Source of the DNA: Bacillus sp. CGMCC 1.16541
Lineage (GTDB): Bacteria > Bacillota > Bacilli > Bacillales > Bacillaceae_H
DNA: 64,000 bases
Reading direction: 5' to 3'
Assembly: GCF_003184905.1 (NCBI RefSeq)
Contig: NZ_QFRU01000005.1
Span: forward strand, 186,001 to 250,000
In this document: positions 29,646-38,258 of the stretch, one piece after another
Position numbering within the stretch: the stretch's first letter is position 1
How the letters are laid out: every line of letters starts with the position of its first letter
The notes under the pieces: model-generated
What the model saw: the letters and a program-made list of their open reading frames with translations, nothing else
The model's database searches: none
What the model was told of the DNA's origin: nothing
Program-made: the position numbers and the translations under genes

Positions 29646-30413
29646 CTATTTACTTTTCATCATAAACTTCTCCACAGCTAGATAATGTGGCTCTGATTCC
29701 CACAACTTTGCACACGTTAAAATCTCTATCCGAATTCGATCCCATAGATTGCTTTGTTCCCACTTTCTTTTTACCACTTGTTTGTATGCTACCAACACTG
29801 GTGTAGGCTTTTGAATCATTTCCTTTAACACTTCATCTGCTTTTTCTGTGAGATTCTCATAATTTGTTATGTATTGTAAAAAACCAAAATCTTTTCCTTC
29901 TTGCGCAGTATATAGTTGTGCTGTTTGTAACATTGTTAATGCTTGATGATAAGGTAGTTTCTCAAATAAAATGGCGCCACCACCCCATCCCGTTGTAATC
30001 CCCAGGTTCCCCTGAGCAAAACCCATTCGACTGTGGTTACTGCCTATTCGAATATCACAAGCAGCTGCAATTTCACACCCTCCCCCTACTGCTGTTCCAT
30101 TGATTAAAGCAACCGTTGGCTTCTCTAATGTTAATAACTCATACACAATCCTGCCCATTTTCATAAGCATAACAGTTGCTTCTTCTTCTGTTTTAATAGT
30201 ATGAAACACCTCAAGGTCTCCACCACTGCAGAAAGCTTTATCTCCACTGCCTGTAATAATCAACGCTTTAATCGATTGATCATCTTTACAAATTTGGAGC
30301 GCTTTTTCTAAATCGTTCATTACATCATAGTCAATTGCATTTCTTCTTTGTGGCCTGTCAATGATAAATGTTGCAATACCGTTATCTGCTACACTGAATA
30401 AAGTTTTTTCCAT
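29646..30413 (-). CDS. Enoyl-CoA hydratase/isomerase family protein
   Basis: Crotonase-fold protein of 255 residues. The start is MEKTLFSVADNGIATF with AGGGGAGGG upstream; the 30 in-frame codons before it are spurious. Oxyanion-hole regions are GSGDKAFCSGGDLEVF and LINGTAVGGGCEIAAACDIRIG; in the second, the crotonase catalytic Glu position holds Gly-Ile-Thr (NLGITTGWGG), so activity may differ from classical hydratases. It lies between rpmF and gerR and may belong to the same acyl-CoA metabolism as the carboxylase operon 1.5 kb away. Exact substrate unknown. Confidence 0.85.
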   Translation of the reverse strand: MEKTLFSVADNGIATFIIDRPQRRNAIDYDVMNDLEKALQICKDDQSIKALIITGSGDKAFCSGGDLEVFHTIKTEEEATVMLMKMGRIVYELLTLEKPTVALINGTAVGGGCEIAAACDIRIGSNHSRMGFAQGNLGITTGWGGGAILFEKLPYHQALTMLQTAQLYTAQEGKDFGFLQYITNYENLTEKADEVLKEMIQKPTPVLVAYKQVVKRKWEQSNLWDRIRIEILTCAKLWESEPHYLAVEKFMMKSK

Positions 30414-30475
30414 TTCAATCCCTCCCCTTATACTTTGTTCTTCAAATAAAACCAAAATCCTTCTATCCAAAAAAC

Positions 30476-30531
30476 GTAATGCACATAACAAAAGGCCTTC
30501 CAAACGGAAGGCCTTTTGTTATGTGCATTAC
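30476..30531 (-). terminator. rpmF terminator: 26-bp perfect inverted repeat
   Basis: The two 26-nt arms (30476-30501 and 30506-30531) are exact reverse complements around a four-base AAAC loop, with a GGCCTT core. On the minus strand the hairpin runs into GTTTTTT. It covers the last codons and stop of rpmF. Confidence 0.85.
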
Positions 30532-30701
30532 TTGCTTACTACTTCTTTTCCTTTATAAGTTCCACAAGACTTACATACGCGGTGTGATAGTTTCATGTCA
30601 CCACAATTTGGGCATTCTACCATACCAGGAACTTGTAATTTGAAGTGCGTACGACGCAATCTTTTTCTAGTTTTAGATGTTCTTCTAAAAGGTACAGCCA
30701 T
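30528..30701 (-). CDS. rpmF: 50S ribosomal protein L32
   Basis: A 57-residue ribosomal protein starting [20 protein letters not shown] with AAGGAGGTG upstream. It has two CxxC pairs (CPNCG and CKSCG), so this is the zinc-binding (C+) form. It follows ylbN, the usual yceD-rpmF pair, and ends in a very long hairpin terminator. Confidence 0.97.
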   Translation of the reverse strand: MAVPFRRTSKTRKRLRRTHFKLQVPGMVECPNCGDMKLSHRVCKSCGTYKGKEVVSK

Positions 30702-30768
30702 TATTCCCACCTCCTTAAAAGGTATTAATAATCATATGAAGGCCGGTAACGCCGGATCTTCGCAATGT

Positions 30769-31287
30769 TTATTTTTCTTTGTTTTTAAAGAAATCTTGAA
30801 GCCCCGCTAATCTTGGATCAATTTTGTTTTGTTGATCTTCTTCAGATACAACTTCCCAATCTTTACCAGACTGCGGCGCACCCTCTTGTTGCTCGTCTTC
30901 ACTAGCGAAAACTTGCAGAGGAATTTCGAGAAGGATTAGTTCTTTAATGATTGGCATTAAGTCAATCGTTTCTCCTTCAACGAATTGTACATCTTCATTT
31001 TCTTCATAATCAGCTGTTGCTTTTAACAGGAATGTTTCAGTTACTGTTACATTAAATGGATAAAAAACGTCTACTAGCGTTCGAGAACATGGTAATGTCA
31101 TCTCACCACTAACATTTAAATGAAACGTTACTTTAGATGAGTTAATATCGGCTCTCCCGCTCACATGAACGGTTGACATACGACGAATTTGTGGATCAAC
31201 ATCCTTAAACTCTTCACCATCTATTTTCTCATCTAACTTTAACCCTTTGTGTTGTAACTGATACAACTGATGTACTGTCCATTTCAT
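30769..31287 (-). CDS. ylbN: DUF177/YceD family protein YlbN
   Basis: A 172-residue DUF177 protein, the family commonly encoded immediately upstream of rpmF and implicated in large-subunit rRNA or ribosome metabolism in other organisms. Features are VSGRADINSSKVTFHLNVSGEMTLPCSRTL and an acidic C-terminal half, ending DPRLAGLQDFFKNK. A consensus promoter lies 29 nt upstream. It is likely co-transcribed with rpmF. Confidence 0.9.
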   Translation of the reverse strand: MKWTVHQLYQLQHKGLKLDEKIDGEEFKDVDPQIRRMSTVHVSGRADINSSKVTFHLNVSGEMTLPCSRTLVDVFYPFNVTVTETFLLKATADYEENEDVQFVEGETIDLMPIIKELILLEIPLQVFASEDEQQEGAPQSGKDWEVVSEEDQQNKIDPRLAGLQDFFKNKEK

Positions 31288-31315
31288 TGTTTATCACCTC
31301 AAGGCAACAAAAGTA

Positions 31316-31344
31316 ATTATAGCTTTCACAAGATTATTTGTCAA
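31316..31344 (-). promoter_or_regulatory. Consensus SigA promoter for ylbN-rpmF
   Basis: On the minus strand a perfect TTGACA (31339-31344), a 17-nt spacer and a perfect TATAAT (31316-31321). Confidence 0.85.
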
Positions 31345-31366
31345 TATTTTTTCTTTACACTATAAT
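31338..31366 (+). promoter_or_regulatory. SigA promoter for tmcAL, overlapping the ylbN promoter
   Basis: TTGTCA (31338-31343), 17 nt, TATAAT (31361-31366) on the plus strand. Its -35 shares five bases with the opposing ylbN -35. Confidence 0.75.
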
Positions 31367-31448
31367 AGACTTATTATGACTCATCCATACAGGTTGTAAA
31401 ATGAAAAAATATTGATCAAACTACACGTTAGCTATAAAAGGAGTTACT

Positions 31449-32669
31449 ATGCAAGCTGCAGGAATTATTGTTGAATATAACCCATTTCATAATGGACATT
31501 ATTATCACATTAATGAAACAAAAAAACAAACGCAATCAAACTGCATTGTGGCTGTCATGAGTGGCCACTTCCTTCAAAGAGGGGAACCCGCTCTCGTTTC
31601 AAAGTGGGCTCGAACAACTATGGCGTTAAAAGGTGGTGCAGATCTTGTTATTGAGTTGCCATATGCTTTTTCTACTCAACAAGCAGATTCATTTGCCACA
31701 GGTGCTATTTCTCTCTTAGACGCTCTACACGTTCAGTCTCTTTGCTTTGGAAGTGAAAATGGGCATATCGATGAATTCATTCAAACAACATCGCTTTTAC
31801 AAGAACATGAAGAGAAATTATCACTTCTTACAAAGAAAGCAATGCAACAAGGATATAGTTATCCGAAAGCTTCTTCTTTAGCATTCCAAACTCTTTCGCA
31901 CGAAAAAGCAGAATCCATTAATTTATCTCAACCAAATAATATTCTTGGACTTAGTTATGTAAAAGCAATTAACAACTTGCATGCATCTATTAAACCACAT
32001 ACCATTACTCGAATTCAATCTCAGTATCATGATACTGAACTTTCAGACACATCCATTGCAAGTGCCACTAGTATCCGAAATGCATTATTTTCACGTTCTA
32101 GCAGCCTTTCAGATATTTCATATCACGTACCAGATTTCACACTAGCTCTTCTAGAAGACTACTTTAAGGCGTATCATACTTTTCATCATTGGGAAAATTA
32201 CTTCTCTTTCTTAAAGTATAAGTTGCTAACAATGACAGCCGAACACCTTCAACAGATTTATGAAATAGAAGAAGGAATTGAGCATAGACTGCTCGATTAC
32301 ATAAAAGAAGCACAGTCTTTTCATGAGTTTATCGACAAAGTTAAAACAAAGCGTTATACATGGACGCGCTTACAGCGTATTTGCACACATATTTTAACAC
32401 ACACAACCAAAGAGCAAATGACCTTTACTAAATCTCATGGTGCTGATTATATTCGAATATTAGGAATGTCTCAAACAGGGCGAACTTATTTAAAAAAAAT
32501 CAAAAAACAAGTTGAACTTCCTCTTGTTTCTACGGTATCTCAGTGTGACATCCCTTCTCTTGCCTTAGATATACAAGCAACAAACGTTTATAGTATGAGT
32601 TTAACTGAACCTTACCGAACAAGTCTTATGTTAAAGGAGTACAATACACCTCCAATTTTGTTACCTTAA
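31449..32669 (+). CDS. tmcAL: tRNA(Met) cytidine acetate ligase TmcAL
   Basis: A 406-residue enzyme (formerly YlbM) that forms N4-acetylcytidine at the wobble position of elongator tRNA-Met, using acetate and ATP in B. subtilis. The nucleotidyltransferase-type N-terminus GIIVEYNPFHNGHYYHI carries the HxGH-like motif. VAVMSGHFLQRGEPALVSKWART and the SATSIRNAL motif also match. The basic C-terminal half would bind tRNA. It is on the plus strand with an 82-nt leader after a good promoter, and AAAAGGAG precedes the ATG. Confidence 0.93.
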   Translation: MQAAGIIVEYNPFHNGHYYHINETKKQTQSNCIVAVMSGHFLQRGEPALVSKWARTTMALKGGADLVIELPYAFSTQQADSFATGAISLLDALHVQSLCFGSENGHIDEFIQTTSLLQEHEEKLSLLTKKAMQQGYSYPKASSLAFQTLSHEKAESINLSQPNNILGLSYVKAINNLHASIKPHTITRIQSQYHDTELSDTSIASATSIRNALFSRSSSLSDISYHVPDFTLALLEDYFKAYHTFHHWENYFSFLKYKLLTMTAEHLQQIYEIEEGIEHRLLDYIKEAQSFHEFIDKVKTKRYTWTRLQRICTHILTHTTKEQMTFTKSHGADYIRILGMSQTGRTYLKKIKKQVELPLVSTVSQCDIPSLALDIQATNVYSMSLTEPYRTSLMLKEYNTPPILLP

Positions 32670-32676
32670 CACTAGT

Positions 32677-32718
32677 GACAAAAAATAACAGGATCTTAAG
32701 ATCCTGTTATTTTTTGTC
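32677..32718. terminator. 42-nt perfect palindromic terminator between tmcAL and ylbL
   Basis: GACAAAAAATAACAGGATCTT is followed directly by its exact complement. A-rich and T-rich arms make it a terminator in both directions between two converging genes. Confidence 0.9.
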
Positions 32719-33726
32719 TAGCTGTTCTAAATACCTAATAGCGTCATCAAATGTATCGATTGGAACAATCTTCATTTTAGTGTTAATTCCCTTACCTGCT
32801 TTTAAGGCTTCCTTATAGTTGGAATTCTTAATGCCCCCTTCGTTTGGAGCCAAAAAGATATCTGCACCAGATTGATCTGCTGCTACAATTTTTTGCTCAA
32901 TACCACCAATTCTACCTACTTGTCCTTTGTCATCTAGCGTTCCTGTGCCTGCTATTTCATACCCGCCTGTTATATCTTCCTTTACAAGTTGGTTATAAAT
33001 CTCTAATGAGAACATAAGCCCCGCTGAGGGACCACCAATTTTATTTGTATCCATTTTAATATCAGGATTCACTTCTATTTCTCGGTCAGTCACTAAGGAA
33101 ATGCCTAAACCTACCCGCTTCTCTGAGCCTGGAAATTCTTTCACACTTACTGTTGCTACTTTCTTATCTCCTTCTCTCTCAAATTGAATGGATACTGATT
33201 CTCCTGCTTTCTTATTTGAAACATAGGAAATAAGGTCGTCCGCTTCATTGATATCATAATTATCTACTTTAAAAATACGATCTCCTACTTCTAACTTACC
33301 ATCAGCAGGCATATTTGCGACTACACTCATCACATATACCCCATGGTTCGTGAATGAAATTTCTTTATTTGCCTTTTCATACGCTACAGAAATAGCAGAT
33401 TCTTTAGACGTTTCCATCATGTGTAACTGGCGATATGTATACTCTTTATCTGTTTCACCTTCCCGAAGAATCTCTTCAACAGGATAGATATGTTGAAAGT
33501 CTTGGATATGTGCCAATAAGTAAGAAAGAGGTGTCGCCTTCCCCATTCGAACAGTTGTTAACATTAATGACCCCTCTTCTTCATATCCACCTTCTACTTG
33601 AACAATTGGAGCAAGTTCTTGAGCCATTCCCGGCTTTGTAATGTAGTAAGGAAGTGGAAAAAATGTTAGTCCTCCTGCTAATAATATTCCACATAAAAAG
33701 ACAAGTATATATGATTTAGATTTCAT
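32707..33726 (-). CDS. ylbL: YlbL family PDZ/Lon-like membrane protease
   Basis: A 339-residue protein with an N-terminal membrane anchor (YILVFLCGILLAGGLTFF), a PDZ domain (about 125-200, VYVMSVVANMPADGKLEVGDRIFKV) and a C-terminal Lon-type S16 protease domain. The catalytic Ser is in GGPSAGLMFSLE and the Lys in VGRIGGIEQKIVAA. In B. subtilis YlbL degrades the division inhibitor YneA during recovery from DNA damage. The start overlaps ylbK by 11 nt with AAGGAG inside ylbK, so the two are coupled. Confidence 0.93.
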   Translation of the reverse strand: MKSKSYILVFLCGILLAGGLTFFPLPYYITKPGMAQELAPIVQVEGGYEEEGSLMLTTVRMGKATPLSYLLAHIQDFQHIYPVEEILREGETDKEYTYRQLHMMETSKESAISVAYEKANKEISFTNHGVYVMSVVANMPADGKLEVGDRIFKVDNYDINEADDLISYVSNKKAGESVSIQFEREGDKKVATVSVKEFPGSEKRVGLGISLVTDREIEVNPDIKMDTNKIGGPSAGLMFSLEIYNQLVKEDITGGYEIAGTGTLDDKGQVGRIGGIEQKIVAADQSGADIFLAPNEGGIKNSNYKEALKAGKGINTKMKIVPIDTFDDAIRYLEQLDKK

Positions 33727-34510
33727 GCTGGTTCTCCTTCCACTTCTCTATTGCATCTTTAATTTTTGGAATTTGTTTAAATGCTTCTTCTTCCCCAATT
33801 GAAATAATTTCTTTAATGTTTGTGAAAGCTCTAGAACTGAACATTTCTAACTGAGGTCTAATCATGACATCAGACGCAATTTCTCTATTTTTCACAAGTT
33901 CATCTTGTAAAATATCTAGACTTTGTAAAATGACATCAAAGATTGATCCCACTTCGGCGTTAATTTTCACACGTGAAACATCCACTCCTATCACAATATC
34001 CGCCCCCATTTCTTTAACAACAGATACTGGAATACGATCCACAACTCCTCCATCAACTAATAATCGTCCGTTCCACGGTTCCGGAACAAAAATACCTGGA
34101 ATTGAGATACTAGCTCTTACAGCTTCAGCTACCGGTCCAGTTTTAAATACAACCTTTTCACCTGTTTTCAAATCTGTCGCAACAATAGCAATAGGTGTAT
34201 TTAACTCTTCAATATTTTTCCCTTGTGTAAACGTACGAACAAGATCTTTAATACGATTTCCTACAATGAAACCCATCTTAGGAACAGTAAAGTCTAAGTA
34301 ATATTTACGCTTAAACGCATGTGCGATTTTATACAATTGTTCCATCTCTAGTCCTGTTGCATAAAAAGAGGCGACAAGCGCTCCCATACTACTTCCTGCA
34401 ATGTAGTCAATTGGAACATTTTCTTCTTTTAATACCTTCATGACACCTAAATGGGCAAATCCCCGTGCTCCACCTGATCCAAGTGCTATGCCTACTTTAG
34501 GATTTTTCAA
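33716..34510 (-). CDS. ylbK: Patatin-like phospholipase family protein YlbK
   Basis: A 264-residue patatin/RssA-type hydrolase. The glycine-rich loop GSGGARGFAHLGVMKVL, the nucleophile GSSMGAL (Ser about 42) and the catalytic Asp in LVDGGVVDRIPV are all intact, so a lipid acyl-hydrolase activity is plausible; the natural substrate is unknown. It is upstream of and overlapping ylbL, and divergent from ylbJ. Confidence 0.9.
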   Translation of the reverse strand: MKNPKVGIALGSGGARGFAHLGVMKVLKEENVPIDYIAGSSMGALVASFYATGLEMEQLYKIAHAFKRKYYLDFTVPKMGFIVGNRIKDLVRTFTQGKNIEELNTPIAIVATDLKTGEKVVFKTGPVAEAVRASISIPGIFVPEPWNGRLLVDGGVVDRIPVSVVKEMGADIVIGVDVSRVKINAEVGSIFDVILQSLDILQDELVKNREIASDVMIRPQLEMFSSRAFTNIKEIISIGEEEAFKQIPKIKDAIEKWKENQHEI

Positions 34511-34691
34511 TTGACTAGCCTCCTCTTATAAGAAACTCAATTAACTGGTCTAAATGAATGACCTAGACTCGTATATTGATATATAGGGTATGTACAACCT
34601 CATTATGATGGATTCTTACGTAATTTTATCATTTTTCAAACCGTTACGCATTTATATATAAATCGAAACATTCAATCAAGGAGATGAGAAT

Positions 34692-35915
34692 TTGAGTAAG
34701 TCCCTTATTAAGACGTTCTTATTAGCGGTTGCAGCAACTGCGTTAGCACTTACTTTAATGATTTATCCAAAGGAAGCATTAGAAGCGTCTACTAGAGGAT
34801 TAACTATGTGGTGGACCGTCGTATTTCCTTCTCTCTTGCCATTTTTTATTATTTCAGAGATGTTAATTGGATTTGGCATTGTCCGCTTTGTTGGTGTATT
34901 GCTAGAACCATTGATGCGACCACTGTTTCGCGTTCCAGGTGCAGGAGCTTTTGTCTTGGCAATGGGAATGGCTTCAGGTTTTCCCGCTGGAGCGAAATTA
35001 ACGGCGAACTTACGCATAAAAAACCAACTCGAGCAAGTCGAAGCCGAACGACTTGTCTCTTTTACGAACTCATCAAACCCTATTTTTATTTTCGGTGCTA
35101 TAGCTGTTGGTTTTTTTAGTAATCCACAGCTAGGTATCATCCTAGCACTAGCTCACTATTTAGGTAATATTTGTGTTGGTTTAGTCATGAGGTTTCATGG
35201 TTCATCTTCTACAGAAATCACTGAAGAAAGAAATGTGCAAAAAGCAACTCTTCGCTATGCTTTTCAAGAGATGCATCGTACACGACTAGAAGACAATAGA
35301 CCTATCGGCAAATTGCTAGGAGATGCAGTCACTTCTTCAATTCAAACATTATTAATGATTGGTGGATTCATTATTTTATTCTCTGTATTAAATAAACTTC
35401 TATACTTAATGAACATTAGTTCTATACTGAGTCACTTTATTTCCTATATATTTAACTTCTTCAACATGACGAAGGAATTAAGTTTGCCTTTTATTTCAGG
35501 GATGTTTGAGATTACATTAGGAAGCCAATTAACAAGTCAAACAGATGAAGCTTCCTTACTTCATCAACTATTAATTGTCAGCTTTATTCTCGCTTTTAGT
35601 GGCTTTTCTGTGCAAGCTCAAGTAGCCAGTATCTTAGCAGAAACAGACATTCGATTTTATCCATTCTTTATTGCTCGTATTTTCCACGGCTTCTTTTCTG
35701 TCATCATTGTATTATTACTTTGGAATCCTTTGAGCTCTTATATAAAAATGTCTCACCACAATGGCGAAGCTATAGCGACATTCTATCCACATACACCTTA
35801 TGAATGGATTAATGATTATTTCTTCCTTTGTCTTCGTTACGGACCGATTATCACTATTGCTTCACTTTGTATTTATATTTATATACGCCATACTCGATGG
35901 CGAACATCTCTATAA
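34692..35915 (+). CDS. ylbJ: Sporulation integral membrane protein YlbJ
   Basis: A 407-residue polytopic membrane protein with nucleoside-transporter-like Gate domains; seven to ten hydrophobic segments are apparent (TFLLAVAATALALTLMI, WWTVVFPSLLPFFIISEML and others). In B. subtilis ylbJ is SigE-controlled and needed for normal spore formation. The start is TTG with AAGGAGAT upstream. It stands alone on the plus strand, opposite ylbK and coaD. I could not identify a convincing SigE promoter in the 180-nt gap. Confidence 0.9.
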   Translation: MSKSLIKTFLLAVAATALALTLMIYPKEALEASTRGLTMWWTVVFPSLLPFFIISEMLIGFGIVRFVGVLLEPLMRPLFRVPGAGAFVLAMGMASGFPAGAKLTANLRIKNQLEQVEAERLVSFTNSSNPIFIFGAIAVGFFSNPQLGIILALAHYLGNICVGLVMRFHGSSSTEITEERNVQKATLRYAFQEMHRTRLEDNRPIGKLLGDAVTSSIQTLLMIGGFIILFSVLNKLLYLMNISSILSHFISYIFNFFNMTKELSLPFISGMFEITLGSQLTSQTDEASLLHQLLIVSFILAFSGFSVQAQVASILAETDIRFYPFFIARIFHGFFSVIIVLLLWNPLSSYIKMSHHNGEAIATFYPHTPYEWINDYFFLCLRYGPIITIASLCIYIYIRHTRWRTSL

Positions 35916-35918
35916 AAA

Positions 35919-35952
35919 AAAACAAGCACTGCCAAATCTGGCAGTGCTTGTT

Positions 35953-35954
<2 letters not shown>
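35919..35954. terminator. ylbJ/coaD bidirectional terminator
   Basis: AAAACAAGCACTGCCA, AATC, TGGCAGTGCTTGTTTT is a perfect 16-bp stem between converging genes. Confidence 0.9.
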
Positions 35955-36453
<499 letters not shown>

Positions 36454-36511
36454 CTATTTAGTAAGTAGATAAACTTTCTCTATAGTATGTATTAAATACC
36501 TTGTGATTTTT

Positions 36512-37075
36512 TTACAGAGAACTTTGTTTATATTTATAAATACAAACCGCAATCACTCCATATGTTTCCTCCTTCACCCTTTCAAATAGGCCTATTTCAT
36601 TAGGTAGGGTAACATCATTGGAATGTTCTGCTACAATTACTCCTGTTTCAGACAAAAGACGATGTTCACTAATTGTCTCGATAAGCGCTTTCAGCTTTTG
36701 TGCTTTATATGGTGGATCTAATAAAATTAAATCAACTTGTACTTCTCGCTTTATAATCGCTTTTAATGCTCGCTCTGCATCATTACGATACACCTCAGCC
36801 TGTGATTCAAATTGACACGACTCTAGATTACTTTTAATCGTTTGAATAGCTTTACCATCTCGATCTACAAATATTGCTTTGTCCATTCCGCGACTTAGCG
36901 CTTCAATACCTAGCCCTCCACTACCTGCAAATAAATCTAACGCTAACCCCCCATTAAAATAGGGTCCAATTATATTAAAAATTGCTTCCTTTACTTTATC
37001 TGTTGTGGGGCGTGTTGTCATACCGGGAACTGCTTTGAGCATTCTTCCTTTTACATTACCTGATACTACTCTCAT
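36512..37075 (-). CDS. rsmD: 16S rRNA (guanine966-N2)-methyltransferase RsmD
   Basis: SAM-dependent methyltransferase (YlbH in B. subtilis) acting on G966. In 187 residues it starts MRVVSGNVKGRML and shows the SAM loop ALDLFAGSGGLGIEALSRG and the catalytic DLILLDPPYK. I use the ATG at 37075; a GTG three codons earlier is less likely. It is upstream of coaD. The 390 nt upstream contain a structured RNA region resembling the ylbH leader family. Confidence 0.93.
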   Translation of the reverse strand: MRVVSGNVKGRMLKAVPGMTTRPTTDKVKEAIFNIIGPYFNGGLALDLFAGSGGLGIEALSRGMDKAIFVDRDGKAIQTIKSNLESCQFESQAEVYRNDAERALKAIIKREVQVDLILLDPPYKAQKLKALIETISEHRLLSETGVIVAEHSNDVTLPNEIGLFERVKEETYGVIAVCIYKYKQSSL

Positions 37076-37224
37076 CACTATCACTACCTTACTTTTACAA
37101 CTATTTCTTCATTATCCTAACACAAAACAAATTATGAAGACTATAAATTTTCATTATTTATCCTATACATTAATCTTTTTTTTAATCTCATGTATAGAAT
37201 GAGTTTCAAAGGACATAATTGATA

Positions 37225-37401
37225 GTAACAACATCATCGAATAGATGTTGTTGCCAACCGCGGAGAAGACTTACGTTTCCCCATAAGTTCTTCCTCCGGT
37301 TTCTCCTCTCCCTTTGCCTTCTTAATTTGATTTTATTTAATGACCATTAAATAAAATCAAAGGTGGAAGGGCCCTGCATCGAAAGATTGCGGGGTTTTTT
37401 T
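37225..37401. ncRNA. Structured RNA region resembling the ylbH leader
   Basis: Four successive helices lie between rsmD (ylbH) and the YlbA-like gene: AACAACATC/GATGTTGTT (37227-37252), a bulged CCG..GAGAAG..CTTA / TAAG..CTTC..CCGG helix (37258-37299), a perfect 13-bp GATTTTATTTAAT/ATTAAATAAAATC stem (37329-37358), and CCCTGCATC-GAAA-GATTGCGGGG with seven T (37372-37401). Rfam has a structured RNA family named ylbH leader upstream of this gene. The final hairpin is a proper terminator only on the plus strand, so the direction of transcription is open. Confidence 0.5.
37372..37401 (+). terminator. Intrinsic terminator with GAAA tetraloop
   Basis: CCCTGCATC, GAAA, GATTGCGGGG (one bulged T) followed by TTTTTTT on the plus strand, 64 nt upstream of the YlbA-like gene. 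No gene precedes it on that strand, which suggests an attenuated leader or a small RNA. Confidence 0.75.
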
Positions 37402-37465
37402 ATGTTTACTCTTGTCATATTCAATGGTACAGTATGGTTGAATACATACTGCAGGAGGCTTTTAT

Positions 37466-37855
37466 ATGATTCAACGCTTTATTGAGTTAGGAGAAGGCTA
37501 CTCTGATATTTATGAGCTTTTCGAGATTGCGAAAAATAATGAGCATCGCCTTTCTCATCTACTTATGCTTCGGACAATAAAAGATAAGAAGACTGTTGCT
37601 TCTTTTGTTGTTATTCTACAACCAACGCTTGAAGGAGAGTTTCAACCTTTATATATTTGCCGAGAGGGAATCACTCTTTTAAACGAGAAAGATAGTAAAC
37701 GAGTAGAGTTATTTAAACACCTAGCACATTCCCTTAATAAAGAAGTCATCACACTTGATGTGAAACCATCCACTACTTTTCCTGAAAATGCATTATTTTA
37801 TCAACACTTAATCGGTATTTTACGAATGAACCGTTATATTCCCCCAATGAAATAA
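37466..37855 (+). CDS. Conserved Bacillaceae protein, probably YlbA-like
   Basis: A 129-residue soluble protein beginning MIQRFIELGEGYSDIYELFEIA after GCAGGAGG. It contains an ICREGITL strand and ends RMNRYIPPMK. I recognise it only tentatively as the YlbA-type family; the location in the ylb region supports that, but its exact position differs from B. subtilis ylbA. No catalytic motif or membrane segment is apparent. It converges with ylbG. Confidence 0.65.
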   Translation: MIQRFIELGEGYSDIYELFEIAKNNEHRLSHLLMLRTIKDKKTVASFVVILQPTLEGEFQPLYICREGITLLNEKDSKRVELFKHLAHSLNKEVITLDVKPSTTFPENALFYQHLIGILRMNRYIPPMK

Positions 37856-37856
37856 A

Positions 37857-37882
37857 AAAAAGGTGGAAAACCTCCACCTTTT
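37857..37882. terminator. Bidirectional terminator
   Basis: AAAAGGTGGA, AAACC, TCCACCTTTT is a 10-bp perfect stem between the YlbA-like gene and ylbG. Confidence 0.85.
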
Positions 37883-37885
37883 CGC

Positions 37886-38161
37886 TTATATACCTATTTT
37901 ATAATCATATTCTTTCGCTTTATCCGGCTTAGAGTTTTCAAACTCCGTTTTTAAGAATGGTTTATAGGAAGGAACAACTTTCTTGACGAAGGATAAGGAC
38001 TTAATCTTCTCCATAGTAACATCCACTTGATCCATGTTACAGTACAACACAACATACTTCAGCTCTTTTGATACGTATTGAACATTCCCAAACCTTCTTA
38101 ATGCTTTCGCCTGCTTCACGGAATGAATATATACGACGATCCCTTGACGTTCAACAAACAT
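37886..38161 (-). CDS. ylbG: YlbG family protein (UPF0298)
   Basis: A 91-residue protein starting [27 protein letters not shown], matching UPF0298/YlbG, with AGAGGGG upstream. The longer in-frame start is not supported. [18 protein letters not shown] segment and the tail DYKIGI follow. No function is established. In B. subtilis ylbG is directly downstream of ylbF; here a plus-strand gene is interposed. Confidence 0.9.
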   Translation of the reverse strand: MFVERQGIVVYIHSVKQAKALRRFGNVQYVSKELKYVVLYCNMDQVDVTMEKIKSLSFVKKVVPSYKPFLKTEFENSKPDKAKEYDYKIGI

Positions 38162-38258
38162 AAATGGTTCCCCTCTTATTATGTACATTTTATAACAGTC
38201 TAGCACATAAAATTATCACCTTGCAATACTAAACATATGATAACGAGAGGTGATCGCA

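Noticed and set aside
34600-34690. SigE promoter upstream of ylbJ
   Set aside because: GTATATT and TACAAC-like boxes are present but spacing and matches to the SigE consensus are too weak.
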